Origin: Melioribacteraceae bacterium
GTDB lineage: Bacteria; Bacteroidota; Ignavibacteria; Ignavibacteriales; Melioribacteraceae
Assembly (NCBI GenBank): GCA_021647785.1
Contig: JAKIUC010000008.1
Coordinates: forward strand, 29,286-93,285
Length of the DNA: 64,000 nt
Direction of reading: 5' to 3'
Below are positions 36,465-45,485 of the stretch, one piece after another. A model generated the notes under the pieces. That model searched no databases. It worked only from the letters and a program-made list of their open reading frames with translations, and was not told where the DNA came from. Numbering within the stretch: the first letter of the stretch is position 1; every line of letters begins with the position of its first letter. The translations under genes were made by a program, and so were the position numbers.

Positions 36465-37421
36465 ATGAAAAACGTAACATTAGGAATTGATATTGGTGGC
36501 ACAAACACCGTCTTCGGAATAGTTGACGAAAAGGGAAAAATAATTTTCAAAGACTCATTACCAACAAATGGAATGGAGCCTGCTGAGAGTTTGTTTGAAA
36601 GAGTATTCCAAGTATTTGATGAAAAGTTCAAAAAGTTTGCAGCTGATTATAAACTAATTGGAATTGGAATGGGAGCACCTGATGGAAATTACTATACTGG
36701 TAGTATTGAGAACCCTCCAAATTTAAATTGGGGATATGTTAATGTTGCCAATGCAATGAAAAAATATTACGATATTCCATTTGCTTTAACCAACGATGCA
36801 AATGCTGCAGCTATTGGGGAAATGGAATTTGGTTCCGCAAGAGGAATGAAAAATTTTATTCAAGTAACACTTGGCACCGGGTTGGGTAGTGGAATTGTTG
36901 TTGATGGGAAAATGCTCTATGGTCATAGCGGAGTTGCTGGCGAGTTGGGACATATTAACATTGTAAAAGATGGCAGAAAATGTGGTTGTGGAAATAGAGG
37001 ATGTTTAGAGACTTATGTATCAGCAACTGGAATTATAAGAACAGTTTTTGAATTGCTTGCATCATCCCGAGATGAAAGTTCTTTGAGGAATATCTCATTC
37101 AATCAGCTTACTGCAAAGCAAATTTATGATGCTGCAATGAGTGGTGATAAAGTTGCAATAAGTGCATTTAAATATACTGGTAAATTATTAGGTGAAGCTC
37201 TTGCAGATGCTGTGGCAATTCTAAGTCCGGAAGCAATTGTAATATTCGGCGGTCTTGCTCAAGCTGGTGAAATTCTCTTTGCACCAACTCGTAAAAATAT
37301 GGAAAGTAATCTTCTTCATTTTCACAAAGGTAAAATTAAACTAATTAAATCTGGTCTTGAAGAGGGCGATGCTGCAATACTTGGTGCATCAGCACTAATA
37401 TGGCAAGAGTTGAAGAAATAA
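36465..37421 (+). CDS. ROK-family sugar kinase
   Basis: 318 residues. The N-terminal ATP site reads Gly-Ile-Asp-Ile-Gly-Gly-Thr-Asn-Thr. The centre has Asn-Asp-Ala-Asn-Ala-Ala-Ala (catalytic Asp), Gly-Thr-Gly-Leu-Gly-Ser-Gly, a Gly-Glu-Leu-Gly-His sugar/metal motif, and the ROK zinc cluster Cys-Gly-Cys-Gly-Asn-Arg-Gly-Cys. Such kinases phosphorylate glucose or N-acetyl-glucosamine/mannosamine. Following a hexosaminidase, N-acetylglucosamine is a reasonable substrate, although glucokinase activity is equally common for this subgroup. Convergent with the L,D-transpeptidase. Confidence 0.9.
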   Translation: MKNVTLGIDIGGTNTVFGIVDEKGKIIFKDSLPTNGMEPAESLFERVFQVFDEKFKKFAADYKLIGIGMGAPDGNYYTGSIENPPNLNWGYVNVANAMKKYYDIPFALTNDANAAAIGEMEFGSARGMKNFIQVTLGTGLGSGIVVDGKMLYGHSGVAGELGHINIVKDGRKCGCGNRGCLETYVSATGIIRTVFELLASSRDESSLRNISFNQLTAKQIYDAAMSGDKVAISAFKYTGKLLGEALADAVAILSPEAIVIFGGLAQAGEILFAPTRKNMESNLLHFHKGKIKLIKSGLEEGDAAILGASALIWQELKK

Positions 37422-37425
37422 GTAT

Positions 37426-38685
37426 TTAATCTTTGATGTATGGAAGCACATCCTCAATTGTAACTGCTTCCTTTTTATCATCAATATCAATCACAATTAG
37501 AAATCCGTATAGCTGTCTTGTTGAAAAGAAAGCATTCATTAATTTTGCTTGGTCACTTCTAATATTCTCTCCAGTTGAATCATTCCAAATTTCAATTGTA
37601 GTTAAACACCCTTTGGATGGGGTTAGGGGAGCGTAGGGAAGTTTATCATAAAATGATAAATCATCAACAGAGCCGTGCATTACAATTTTTCTGCGTCCGG
37701 TTTTACCTGCATAATACGATTCATAAATTGGTAAGTATTCTTGCCAGCTTTCTGGTAAAAGATTTTTGTAATCCTTAATATCCCAATAGGATTTGGAAAC
37801 GGTGTTGTGATACCAAAGCTTTATTGGAACTTCGTAAGGGATGCGTGTTAACACTGCTGCGGTAGGACCAATGGATGGAGTGGGTGAGTTGTAAAACCCA
37901 ACAATGGAGAAAATTCCTTGTGGTGTATTCCCTTGGCTCAAATATCCCGGAAGGTTTGAAACAGAGAGTGCTAACTGCTGCACATAAAATATTGAGTCAT
38001 TTTCACTTTTAACAAATTCGCCATTTGGTTTTTTTATTATTGTAATTCCCGGGTAACTTCTATCCTTTCTATATAACGAATAGATAATCGTTTTCCCTTC
38101 AATGAATTTATGTGAAAGAATATCCTTTAATGGGGGAGCTGAAAGTGAATCTTGTTCTAAATAATAGATAAGATAATTTAACTGCGGTACTTTATTCCAA
38201 TTTGGAAATCTAATTTTCATTTCTGTAATATATTCAGATTTATTAAATGAATTCTGAATTGAATAATAATGGATTAAATAAGAATAGAGTGTTGGGTCTT
38301 GCGTAGCTGCATAAAGGGAATCAATAGATTCCTTAAACTCTGTGGGGTAAAGAATAATAATAGCTTCAACAATAGCTCGCTGGAATTTTACACTTCCCAT
38401 TGGAGCATACTCTGCTGCAACTTTTACAGCTTTACGTACTTTATCCGATTTATATAATTGTAATCCTACTTCCCTAAAAAGGGAGGACCATGCTTTTTCA
38501 GTTTTGCTATTTAGCTGCAAAGAAAATGTTGTTTCTATTCGTGCATCAAGTTCTGATTTAAAATTATCTCTACTAGATTTTAGTGCATAATCTGAATACA
38601 AATATTTAGAGTTAATTTTGTTTTGCGGAAAAACAGAAATTGATGTTAAAAGAAAAAGTATAATTTGTAATAGTAGATACTTCAT
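37426..38685 (-). CDS. L,D-transpeptidase (YkuD) domain protein
   Basis: 419 residues. An N-terminal signal sequence (about 1-20) is followed by a helical region (about 30-190) and the C-terminal YkuD domain with a Met-His-Gly-Ser motif and Pro-Ser-Lys-Gly-Cys360-Leu, carrying the nucleophilic Cys. These enzymes make or modify 3-3 cross-links or attach proteins to peptidoglycan from the periplasmic side. The long helical N-terminal part is unlike minimal YkuD enzymes and may be a binding module. The coding DNA just before Cys360 is locally G/C-rich (CCCCTAACCCC on the coding strand), but the residues fit the family, so I do not call an insertion. Confidence 0.8.
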   Translation of the reverse strand: MKYLLLQIILFLLTSISVFPQNKINSKYLYSDYALKSSRDNFKSELDARIETTFSLQLNSKTEKAWSSLFREVGLQLYKSDKVRKAVKVAAEYAPMGSVKFQRAIVEAIIILYPTEFKESIDSLYAATQDPTLYSYLIHYYSIQNSFNKSEYITEMKIRFPNWNKVPQLNYLIYYLEQDSLSAPPLKDILSHKFIEGKTIIYSLYRKDRSYPGITIIKKPNGEFVKSENDSIFYVQQLALSVSNLPGYLSQGNTPQGIFSIVGFYNSPTPSIGPTAAVLTRIPYEVPIKLWYHNTVSKSYWDIKDYKNLLPESWQEYLPIYESYYAGKTGRRKIVMHGSVDDLSFYDKLPYAPLTPSKGCLTTIEIWNDSTGENIRSDQAKLMNAFFSTRQLYGFLIVIDIDDKKEAVTIEDVLPYIKD

Positions 38686-38739
38686 ACTAATTTAACTTGT
38701 ATATTTTCAACATCAATAGCTTTTTTAATTAAATCCATA

Positions 38740-39525
38740 TTAAGCCGAAAAAAGATTTATGTTAACATGTTCATGCAATCTTTTCTCTGCAAAATTTGCA
38801 TATTCTTTTGAAATTTCCGAGCCTATCCATTTTCTATTTAGTATATGAGCAATCTTTGCAGTTGTCCCACTTCCTAAAAATGGGTCATAGATAATGTCAT
38901 TCTTATTTGTCCAAGTAATAATTTGATCGTGAACAAGTTTTTCCGGAAAAATAGCAGGATGGTTATAAGCAATTTTATCTTTTGTTGAAATTCCTCCTCC
39001 CACAGAATAAAAGAAAACATTACCTACTTTTTTCTCTTTTGTTCTCTCAACTTTTTCGTAGTCTAAAGTTCCAGCTTGTCCTCTATTTTTCATATTGGCT
39101 AATCCCCTATATTTAGTAGGCTCTGTAAGAGGGTTAAATGTTTTTGGGGTGCCTTTGGAAAATGCAAACATATATTCAAAATGTTGATGATATCTATTCC
39201 CAGTCTGTGGCATTGGATTGTTTTTATAATAAATCATTGTATCATGCAATCGGAATCCAATTTCTTTAAAGTATAATGCTTGCTTAAATGATGTGCCAGA
39301 CTCACTTCCTTTCATTGTTGAATCACCAACAACCCAAATTACAACACCACCTTCTTTCAAAATTCTAAATAATTCTTTTGCAATATTTTCAAATTCAAAA
39401 TTATAACCATTGTAATTTCTTATATCATCGTAAGGAGGAGAAGTAATTACAAAATCAATAAAATCATTTTGCATTATTCCCATTGTAGATAGGCAGTCCT
39501 CGTTATATATTCTTTCTAATTCCAT
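38740..39525 (-). CDS. Orphan beta-class DNA methyltransferase
   Basis: 261 residues. Motif IV, Thr28-Ser-Pro-Pro-Tyr32, comes near the N-terminus, and motif I, Asp-Pro-Phe-Leu-Gly-Ser-Gly-Thr-Thr, near the C-terminus (about 214-222), the order of beta-class amino-methyltransferases. Ser-Pro-Pro-Tyr is seen in N4-cytosine and some N6-adenine enzymes; the base cannot be decided. The sequence between (about 90-190), including Asn-Arg-Tyr-His-Gln-His-Phe-Glu-Tyr-Met-Phe, fits the target-recognition region. No restriction endonuclease gene is adjacent, so it appears solitary, with a regulatory or protective role. Confidence 0.88.
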   Translation of the reverse strand: MELERIYNEDCLSTMGIMQNDFIDFVITSPPYDDIRNYNGYNFEFENIAKELFRILKEGGVVIWVVGDSTMKGSESGTSFKQALYFKEIGFRLHDTMIYYKNNPMPQTGNRYHQHFEYMFAFSKGTPKTFNPLTEPTKYRGLANMKNRGQAGTLDYEKVERTKEKKVGNVFFYSVGGGISTKDKIAYNHPAIFPEKLVHDQIITWTNKNDIIYDPFLGSGTTAKIAHILNRKWIGSEISKEYANFAEKRLHEHVNINLFSA

Positions 39526-39648
39526 AACTATAAATTTAAGTAACTTTTAATTCATCTGCGAATATGATGGTGTTTGTCAAAAAAAATAAATCAACTATTC
39601 CAATTATTATTTTATCTTTTATGTTCAAAAAATAATTTGTTGAAATAA

Positions 39649-40236
39649 ATGATTGGCATAATTGATTACGGTATTAATAACACGAGTGAGTTAACAGAAA
39701 TTCTCTCGTTACTAAATATCGATTTTATAAAAACACGAAATGAAAAGGATATAATTCACTGTGATAAAATTATCATAAGTGATGCATCCAATCTATCAAA
39801 GGCTGTTAAGCGTATTCATCTCTTTAATCTATTCAGTTTATTGCGTTTTCTTAAAAAGCCAACACTTGGTATTTCTCTTGGCATGGGGTTACTTTGTCAC
39901 AAATCCAATGATGGAATCTCTTGCCTTGGACTAATTGAATCGGATATTATAAATAATACATTAACCGAAGCTATTATAAGAATTCCCGGAATGAGAAAAA
40001 TTGAAATTGTAAAAGAGAATAAGCTGTTAGCAAATATTGCAGATGGTACTCAGTTTTATTTTAATAACAATTATCATACTGATATTACTGATTGTACTAT
40101 TGCTATTACAAATGGTGAAAGTAAGTTTGCTGCTGCCATTCAAAAAGATAATTTTTATGGAGTTCAATTTTTACCGGAAAAATCGGGTGAACAAGGTTTA
40201 CAAATACTGAAAAACTTTGCTCTAAATATTCCCTAA
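39649..40236 (+). CDS. HisH-like glutamine amidotransferase homologue lacking catalytic Cys and His
   Basis: 195 residues, the size of HisH (imidazole glycerol phosphate synthase glutaminase). It starts with Ile-Gly-Ile-Ile-Asp-Tyr-Gly-Ile-Asn-Asn, typical of HisH. The nucleophile elbow normally reads Gly-Ile-Cys-Leu-Gly-Met; here it is Gly-Ile-Ser76-Leu-Gly-Met. The catalytic His-Pro-Glu motif is Leu175-Pro-Glu177, keeping only the Glu, and the oxyanion region (Gly-Val-Gly-Ser-Phe) is also changed. The fold-determining Phe-Tyr-Gly-Val-Gln-Phe and Pro-Glu-Lys-Ser remain. It stands alone, with no his genes beside it, just before asnS. Glutaminase activity is very unlikely. It may be a regulatory or binding pseudoenzyme. 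Confidence 0.78.
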   Translation: MIGIIDYGINNTSELTEILSLLNIDFIKTRNEKDIIHCDKIIISDASNLSKAVKRIHLFNLFSLLRFLKKPTLGISLGMGLLCHKSNDGISCLGLIESDIINNTLTEAIIRIPGMRKIEIVKENKLLANIADGTQFYFNNNYHTDITDCTIAITNGESKFAAAIQKDNFYGVQFLPEKSGEQGLQILKNFALNIP

Positions 40237-40307
40237 TTTTGTAATTACACAACCCATTCTTTATATTTCACAATTACTTATTTTCAAATTAAAAAGATAA
40301 AATAATT

Positions 40308-41606
40308 ATGAAACCAGAAATTTATATTAAAGACCTATCAGAGCATGTGGGTAAAGAAGTTACACTAAAAGGTTGGCTGTATAACAAAAGAGCAAGTGGA
40401 AAAGTTAAATTTTTAATCTTGCGCGATGGAACTGGATATTTGCAGTGTATCGTTTTCAAAGGTAATGTAACCCCAGAAGTTTTTGATGTAGCTGAGCAGC
40501 TTCATCAGGAAGCCTCGTATGAAGTAACGGGGATTGTAAAAGAAGAGCCAAGAGCAGTAGGGGGCTACGAGCTTGATGCGACTGATGTTAAGCTAATTAG
40601 TTCTTCGGATGATTACCCCATAACACCTAAAGAACATGGAATTGAATTTTTAATTGACAATCGCCATCTATGGCTGCGTTCAAAACGGCAAGTTTCAATT
40701 ATGAAAATTCGTCATAGAATTGTGAAAGCTATCCGCGACTTTTTTGATAACAGAGATTTTACTCTGTTCGATCCTCCAATAATTACACCTAATGCAAGTG
40801 AAGGAACATCAACACTTTTTGAAATGGAATATTTCGATTTAGGTAAAGCATACTTAACTCAGTCTGGGCAGCTATATGCGGAGGCTGGTGCAATTGCACT
40901 CGGAAAAGTTTATACATTTGGACCAACATTCCGTGCAGAAAAATCGAAAACCCGCAGACATTTAACAGAGTTCTGGATGGTTGAACCTGAAATGGCATTT
41001 TATGATTTAGATGACGATATGGATCTCGCAGAAGAATTTCTTGAATACATTGTTAAGTCTGTACTTAAAAATAACAAAGCCGATTTGGAAATTCTTGAAA
41101 GAGATATTTCAAAGTTAGAAAAAATAGAGAGACCATTCCCAAGACTATCCTACGATGAAGCAATAGAAATGCTTAAAGCTGAGGGGCATGAAGTTGAGTG
41201 GGGTAAAGACCTTGGTGCTACTGACGAAACAATTATCTCGAACAAATTTGATAAGCCAGTAATGGTGCATAGATACCCAGCAGAAATAAAAGCATTTTAT
41301 ATGAAACGTGATCCGGAAAACGAGAAACTTGCTCTTTGTGTTGATGTGCTTGCCCCCGAAGGGTATGGCGAAATTATTGGCGGAAGTCAAAGGGAAGATG
41401 ATTACGACAAGTTGCTTGGTAGAATTAAAGAACACGAACTTCCTGTTGATTTCTTTAAGTGGTATCTCGATTTACGAAAATACGGCTCTGTACCTCACTC
41501 TGGCTTTGGGCTTGGACTTGAACGAACAATTACTTGGATTTGTGGAATTGACCATTTGCGTGAAACTATTCCTTTCCCTCGTATGATTTATAGAAACACA
41601 CCGTAA
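40308..41606 (+). CDS. asnS: Asparaginyl-tRNA synthetase
   Basis: 432 residues. An N-terminal OB-fold anticodon-binding domain (about 1-100, with Gly-Trp-Leu-Tyr-Asn-Lys-Arg) is followed by the class II catalytic core: motif 2 with Thr-Phe-Arg-Ala-Glu-Lys-Ser-x-Thr-Arg-Arg-His-Leu-Thr-Glu-Phe and motif 3 Gly-Phe-Gly-Leu-Gly-Leu-Glu-Arg. The Glu-Phe-Trp-Met-Val-Glu-Pro-Glu wording favours AsnRS over AspRS. It charges tRNA-Asn in the cytoplasm. The antiporter gene follows after 11 bases. Confidence 0.95.
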   Translation: MKPEIYIKDLSEHVGKEVTLKGWLYNKRASGKVKFLILRDGTGYLQCIVFKGNVTPEVFDVAEQLHQEASYEVTGIVKEEPRAVGGYELDATDVKLISSSDDYPITPKEHGIEFLIDNRHLWLRSKRQVSIMKIRHRIVKAIRDFFDNRDFTLFDPPIITPNASEGTSTLFEMEYFDLGKAYLTQSGQLYAEAGAIALGKVYTFGPTFRAEKSKTRRHLTEFWMVEPEMAFYDLDDDMDLAEEFLEYIVKSVLKNNKADLEILERDISKLEKIERPFPRLSYDEAIEMLKAEGHEVEWGKDLGATDETIISNKFDKPVMVHRYPAEIKAFYMKRDPENEKLALCVDVLAPEGYGEIIGGSQREDDYDKLLGRIKEHELPVDFFKWYLDLRKYGSVPHSGFGLGLERTITWICGIDHLRETIPFPRMIYRNTP

Positions 41607-41617
41607 AAGGATAGTAA

Positions 41618-43042
41618 ATGAAAAAACATATTTTAGTATTCCTCTTTTCAGTGTTGATGCTTTTTTCTGTTTCTAATAAATTAATTGCACAAGAAACTAA
41701 ACAAGGTGAAGCAAAAACTGAAGTTGTGCAAAACAATGAGATAGAAAAGGTTGAACATGAGCTGCCAAACCCTTTGATGGTCTTACCATTTGTGATTTTA
41801 TTAATTATGATTGCTACTGGACCAATATTTTATCATCATTTTTGGGAGCATCATTATCCCAAAATATCAGTTGTGTTGGGAACAATAACGGCAGCATACT
41901 ATTGGTTTATATTAAATGATACTCATAGTTTACTCCATACTGCTGCCGAGTATTTTTCGTTTATAGCACTTTTGGCATCCCTATTTTTTGCCTCTGGTGG
42001 TATTATGATAAAGGTTGATAAAAAAGCTACTCCACTTTTAAATGTTAGCATCCTCTTGTTTGGTGCGGTTATAGCAAACTTGATTGGTACTACAGGTGCA
42101 TCAATGCTGTTGATTAGACCATTTATTAAAATTAACCAAGATAGAATGAAACCATATTTGGTTGTGTTCTTTATTTTTATTGTTAGTAATATTGGTGGAG
42201 CTTTAACTCCAATTGGCGACCCGCCACTATTCTTAGGCTTTTTAAGAGGAATAGATTTTTTCTGGTTCTTTGAACACATTTGGTACATTTGGTTGCCAAC
42301 AATTATTCTTATCACAACTATTTTTTATTTTATTGATATAAGAAACAAGGGAGATGAAACTGAAAAAGAATATACTGGAAAGATTGAATTCAAAGGTGCA
42401 AAAAATTTAATTTATCTATTAATTATTTTACTAGCTGTATTTGTTGACCCCAATGTTATGAGTTGGGTGCCGAATCTTTCTCCATCTCCTATTGGGCTTC
42501 GTGAAATAATACAATTTTCGGTTGTGTTGTTTGCTATAAAAACATCGGATAAAGAAATTTTAAGATATAACGAGTTTGATGTTGAACCAATTAGAGAAGT
42601 TGCATTTTTGTTTGTAGGTATTTTTGCTACAATGATTCCAGCACTGCAACTAATCTCGTACGAGGCAAATCTGCTTGGTGATAAATTAACTGCAGGAATG
42701 TTTTTCTGGAGTACTGGTTTGCTCTCCGGAGTGTTGGATAACGCTCCAACTTATTTAAACTTCCTTAGTGCAGCAATGGGTAAATTTGGGCTTGATATTA
42801 ATAGTCAAGCAGATGTAAAAGAGTTTATGATGCTTGATGTAATATTTTTGCAGGCAATATCTGTAGCTGCTGTATTCTTTGGAGCTATGACTTATATTGG
42901 GAATGGTCCAAACTTTATGGTAAAATCAATTGTTGAGCGTGCTGGTATTAAAATGCCAAGTTTCTTTGCTTATGTTTATAGGTATTCTCTTCCAATATTA
43001 ATCCCTTTGTTTATTCTTGTTTGGTTAGTATTTTATTTTTAA
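41618..43042 (+). CDS. nhaD: NhaD-type sodium:proton antiporter
   Basis: 474 residues. An apparent signal peptide (about 1-25, Leu-Ile-Ala-Gln) and a polar stretch precede about eleven hydrophobic helices. Gly-Thr-Thr-Gly-Ala-Ser and Gly-Gly-Ala-Leu-Thr-Pro-Ile-Gly-Asp-Pro-Pro in the N-terminal half, and Asp-Asn-Ala-Pro-Thr-Tyr with Gly-Asn-Gly-Pro-Asn-Phe-Met in the C-terminal half, are the paired re-entrant motifs of the IT (ion transporter) superfamily as in NhaD. It exchanges Na+ or Li+ for protons at the inner membrane. It lies between asnS and a small unknown gene. Confidence 0.88.
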   Translation: MKKHILVFLFSVLMLFSVSNKLIAQETKQGEAKTEVVQNNEIEKVEHELPNPLMVLPFVILLIMIATGPIFYHHFWEHHYPKISVVLGTITAAYYWFILNDTHSLLHTAAEYFSFIALLASLFFASGGIMIKVDKKATPLLNVSILLFGAVIANLIGTTGASMLLIRPFIKINQDRMKPYLVVFFIFIVSNIGGALTPIGDPPLFLGFLRGIDFFWFFEHIWYIWLPTIILITTIFYFIDIRNKGDETEKEYTGKIEFKGAKNLIYLLIILLAVFVDPNVMSWVPNLSPSPIGLREIIQFSVVLFAIKTSDKEILRYNEFDVEPIREVAFLFVGIFATMIPALQLISYEANLLGDKLTAGMFFWSTGLLSGVLDNAPTYLNFLSAAMGKFGLDINSQADVKEFMMLDVIFLQAISVAAVFFGAMTYIGNGPNFMVKSIVERAGIKMPSFFAYVYRYSLPILIPLFILVWLVFYF

Positions 43043-43051
43043 GGAGCAATT

Positions 43052-43417
43052 ATGAAAACTATAGATGAAGTTCTAAATGATAACGGCGGTGGTCTTTACT
43101 ACGGCAATAGAGTACTGCTTCCGTTCAAAGCAGAAATATTAAAAATTGTAATTGACTCAGATATAATTACAGATTTTAGTAAAGAGTTGAAAGGTGCGAG
43201 TGTTAGAGCTACTGATGCTTACACTGAAATCTATTTTTACGATTACAAAGATTTGGAAGAAGAGCTTTCAAAATATGATATAATTAAAATTGTTCTTGTT
43301 CAGAGCGGTGATGATTTATTCGATTTCAATAATCATATTCCAATAGAGCTTTCAATTGAAAGCAAACACAAACTTTCGATTAAGAAAATTAGTGACGACA
43401 TAATATTTTTTGAGTAA
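43052..43417 (+). CDS. Conserved-looking small protein, function unknown
   Basis: 121 residues, acidic and soluble, with no signal peptide or membrane helix. I do not recognise a domain. The pattern of alternating hydrophobic strands and short helices (for example Ile-Leu-Lys-Ile-Val-Ile-Asp, Thr-Glu-Ile-Tyr-Phe-Tyr-Asp-Tyr) suggests a small alpha/beta fold. AAGGAG lies just before the ATG. It is 9 bases after the antiporter and 2 bases before the NAD(P)HX repair gene, so it belongs to the same operon. Confidence 0.75.
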   Translation: MKTIDEVLNDNGGGLYYGNRVLLPFKAEILKIVIDSDIITDFSKELKGASVRATDAYTEIYFYDYKDLEEELSKYDIIKIVLVQSGDDLFDFNNHIPIELSIESKHKLSIKKISDDIIFFE

Positions 43418-43419
43418 CT

Positions 43420-44985
43420 ATGATACCATTATTTTCAACAGAGCAAATACGTAACGCTGATAAGTATGCCATTGAGCAATTAAAGATACCTGGAATTGTT
43501 TTGATGGAGAATGCGTCAATTTCTATTTTTGATTCTATCAGAAAAAATATGAAGTCGTTAGATAGAAGTTCGGTGATTGGAATAGTTGCAGGGAAAGGGA
43601 ATAATGGCGGAGATGCTTTTGCAGTTGCACGTCATTTTATTAATAGTGGGTTTTCTGTTAAAATAATTTTTGCTGGAAAAAGAAACGAGTTAAGTGGTGA
43701 TGCAGAAACCAACTTTACTATTTTAACAAAGTTACTAAAGCATATTGGAAGTTCAGAGTTGTTACTTTATAAATCGAAAAAAGATTTGAGTAAATTAAAA
43801 AGTTGTGATGTAATTATTGATGGACTTCTTGGTACTGGAACGAAAGGTGAAGTTCGTGAACCATACAGAAGTATTATAGAATATGCTAATCAACTCGACT
43901 CAATAAAAGTTGCAATTGATTTACCAAGTGGTTTAAACCTTACAACTGCAACGGCTTCAACAATTATAAACGCTGATTTGACAATAACTTTAGCAGATTA
44001 TAAAACTGGTTTGTTTTACGGAAAGGGTTATGAATTTGCAGGGCAAGTAGAGAAAGGCTCTATTGGGATTGGTAGCGAGTATTTTGATAATCAAAATGTG
44101 TCAGAGTATTTAATAGAACCAGAAGATGCATTTCTTGGACTACCGCAAAAGAAAAAAGTATCGCATAAATATTCTAACGGAAAAGTATTAGCAATAGCTG
44201 GGTCTGGTAAATATCCGGGAGCTGCATCTTTGTTAGTGCGCTCTCTTTTTCAAGTAGGGACAGGTGCGGCTTTGTTGGCATTTCCAAAATCAGTTAGAAA
44301 TTTTATTTCATCCAATATTGGTGAAACTGTTTTTGCTCCTTACAATGATAAAGAGAAAGAGCACCTAACTACTTCAAATATTACAGAATTAAAACCTCAA
44401 ATTAATTGGGCTGATGTAATTGCAATTGGAAGTGGACTTGGTAGGGATGAGGAAACTCTCGAAGCTGTTGCATCTATTATTAAGAAAGAGAAAAATAAAA
44501 AAATGGTTATTGATGCTGATGCAATTTATGCAGTTGGTGAAATTGGATATTCTCAATTTGATTTCAAAAATAAAATATTTACTCCTCATCACGCTGAGTT
44601 TGCACATTTAATAGATGTTACAATTGAGGAGTTACAATTAAATCTTCTAAATTATGGAAGTGAATTTGCACAGCAGAGTGGCTCTATCTTAGTTTTAAAA
44701 GGAGCACCAACAATTATATTTTTACCGAACGGAGAGAAATTAATTAATTCTACAGGTAATGTTGGTATGGCAAAATTTGGCTCTGGTGATGTGTTAACTG
44801 GAGTGATTTCCGGGCTTACATCTTATTCAAAAAATATTGAAAGTGCTATTATTACTGGGGTTTATCTGCATGGTCTTTCAGCAGATTTACTTATTGAACA
44901 GGAAACAGAATATGGAATTACTGCAACCAAAATAGAGGAGAACTTACCGAGTGCGATTAGTTTCTTACGGAATTCGATTATATAA
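43420..44985 (+). CDS. nnr: Bifunctional NAD(P)H-hydrate epimerase / ADP-dependent dehydratase
   Basis: 521 residues, the full length of bifunctional Nnr (YjeF). The N-terminal epimerase domain (about 1-210) has Met-Glu-Asn-Ala, Gly-Lys-Gly-Asn-Asn-Gly-Gly-Asp-Ala-Phe and Asp-Gly-Leu-Leu-Gly-Thr-Gly. The C-terminal ribokinase-like dehydratase (about 225-515) has Gly-Ser-Gly-Leu-Gly-Arg, Asp-Ala-Asp-Ala-Ile and Gly-Ser-Gly-Asp-Val-Leu-Thr-Gly. It repairs damaged NADH/NADPH hydrates in the cytoplasm. It overlaps the VanZ gene by 35 bases if that gene starts at the GTG. Confidence 0.93.
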   Translation: MIPLFSTEQIRNADKYAIEQLKIPGIVLMENASISIFDSIRKNMKSLDRSSVIGIVAGKGNNGGDAFAVARHFINSGFSVKIIFAGKRNELSGDAETNFTILTKLLKHIGSSELLLYKSKKDLSKLKSCDVIIDGLLGTGTKGEVREPYRSIIEYANQLDSIKVAIDLPSGLNLTTATASTIINADLTITLADYKTGLFYGKGYEFAGQVEKGSIGIGSEYFDNQNVSEYLIEPEDAFLGLPQKKKVSHKYSNGKVLAIAGSGKYPGAASLLVRSLFQVGTGAALLAFPKSVRNFISSNIGETVFAPYNDKEKEHLTTSNITELKPQINWADVIAIGSGLGRDEETLEAVASIIKKEKNKKMVIDADAIYAVGEIGYSQFDFKNKIFTPHHAEFAHLIDVTIEELQLNLLNYGSEFAQQSGSILVLKGAPTIIFLPNGEKLINSTGNVGMAKFGSGDVLTGVISGLTSYSKNIESAIITGVYLHGLSADLLIEQETEYGITATKIEENLPSAISFLRNSII

Positions 44986-45388
44986 ATTATTTCTTTCAAA
45001 TAGGGGGATGTTTCTATACCTCCCATTAGGATTATACTGGTTGTTAATTTTTATTTTAACAAGTATTCCTGGTAATCATATTCCCACAATATTTGGGACC
45101 TCAGATAAGTTAAAACATTTTGGAGCATACTTAGTATTAGCATTTTTATTGAACTTTACACTTTACATTCAGAAGAAATTCCCGTTATTATCAAAAAAGT
45201 CGATGTTATTTACTTTTTTAATTACTACCTTTTATGGAATTATTGATGAAGTACATCAGATATTTATTCCCGGTAGAGCATTTGACTGGTGGGATTTGGT
45301 TGCAGATGGATTGGGTAGTTTAATTGGAATATTATTAGTAAAAGTAATTATTTCTGAAAATTTGAATAGTAGTAAAAAAAACAAATAA
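44951..45388 (+). CDS. VanZ-like membrane protein
   Basis: 145 residues from GTG 44951, which has GAGGAG ten bases upstream. ATG 45008 is an alternative giving 126 residues and starts right at the first helix. Four hydrophobic helices with Ser-Ile-Pro-Gly-Asn after the first, Asp-Lys-Leu-Lys-His-Phe-Gly, Asp-Glu-Val-His-Gln, and Pro-Gly-Arg-Ala-Phe-Asp-Trp-Trp-Asp, the signature positions of the VanZ family. VanZ relates to teicoplanin resistance in enterococci, but in Gram-negatives the function is not established. Inner membrane. Confidence 0.85.
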   Translation: MRLVSYGIRLYKLFLSNRGMFLYLPLGLYWLLIFILTSIPGNHIPTIFGTSDKLKHFGAYLVLAFLLNFTLYIQKKFPLLSKKSMLFTFLITTFYGIIDEVHQIFIPGRAFDWWDLVADGLGSLIGILLVKVIISENLNSSKKNK

Positions 45389-45485
45389 ACATAATTTGAT
45401 TCTATAAAATAAAGTAATAAGGTTGACAATCCACTAATCATTTTTTAAGTTACCACTTAAAATTTGTTGAAACAAGGAGGTCGTA

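Noticed and set aside
37600..37640. G/C-rich semi-palindrome in the L,D-transpeptidase gene as a second in-frame repeat insertion
   Set aside because: The encoded residues before the catalytic Cys fit the family alignment and the arms are imperfect, so insertion is not needed.
41923..42315. Minus-strand frame of 130 codons inside the antiporter gene
   Set aside because: It is a shadow of nhaD on the opposite strand, without family similarity or start signals.
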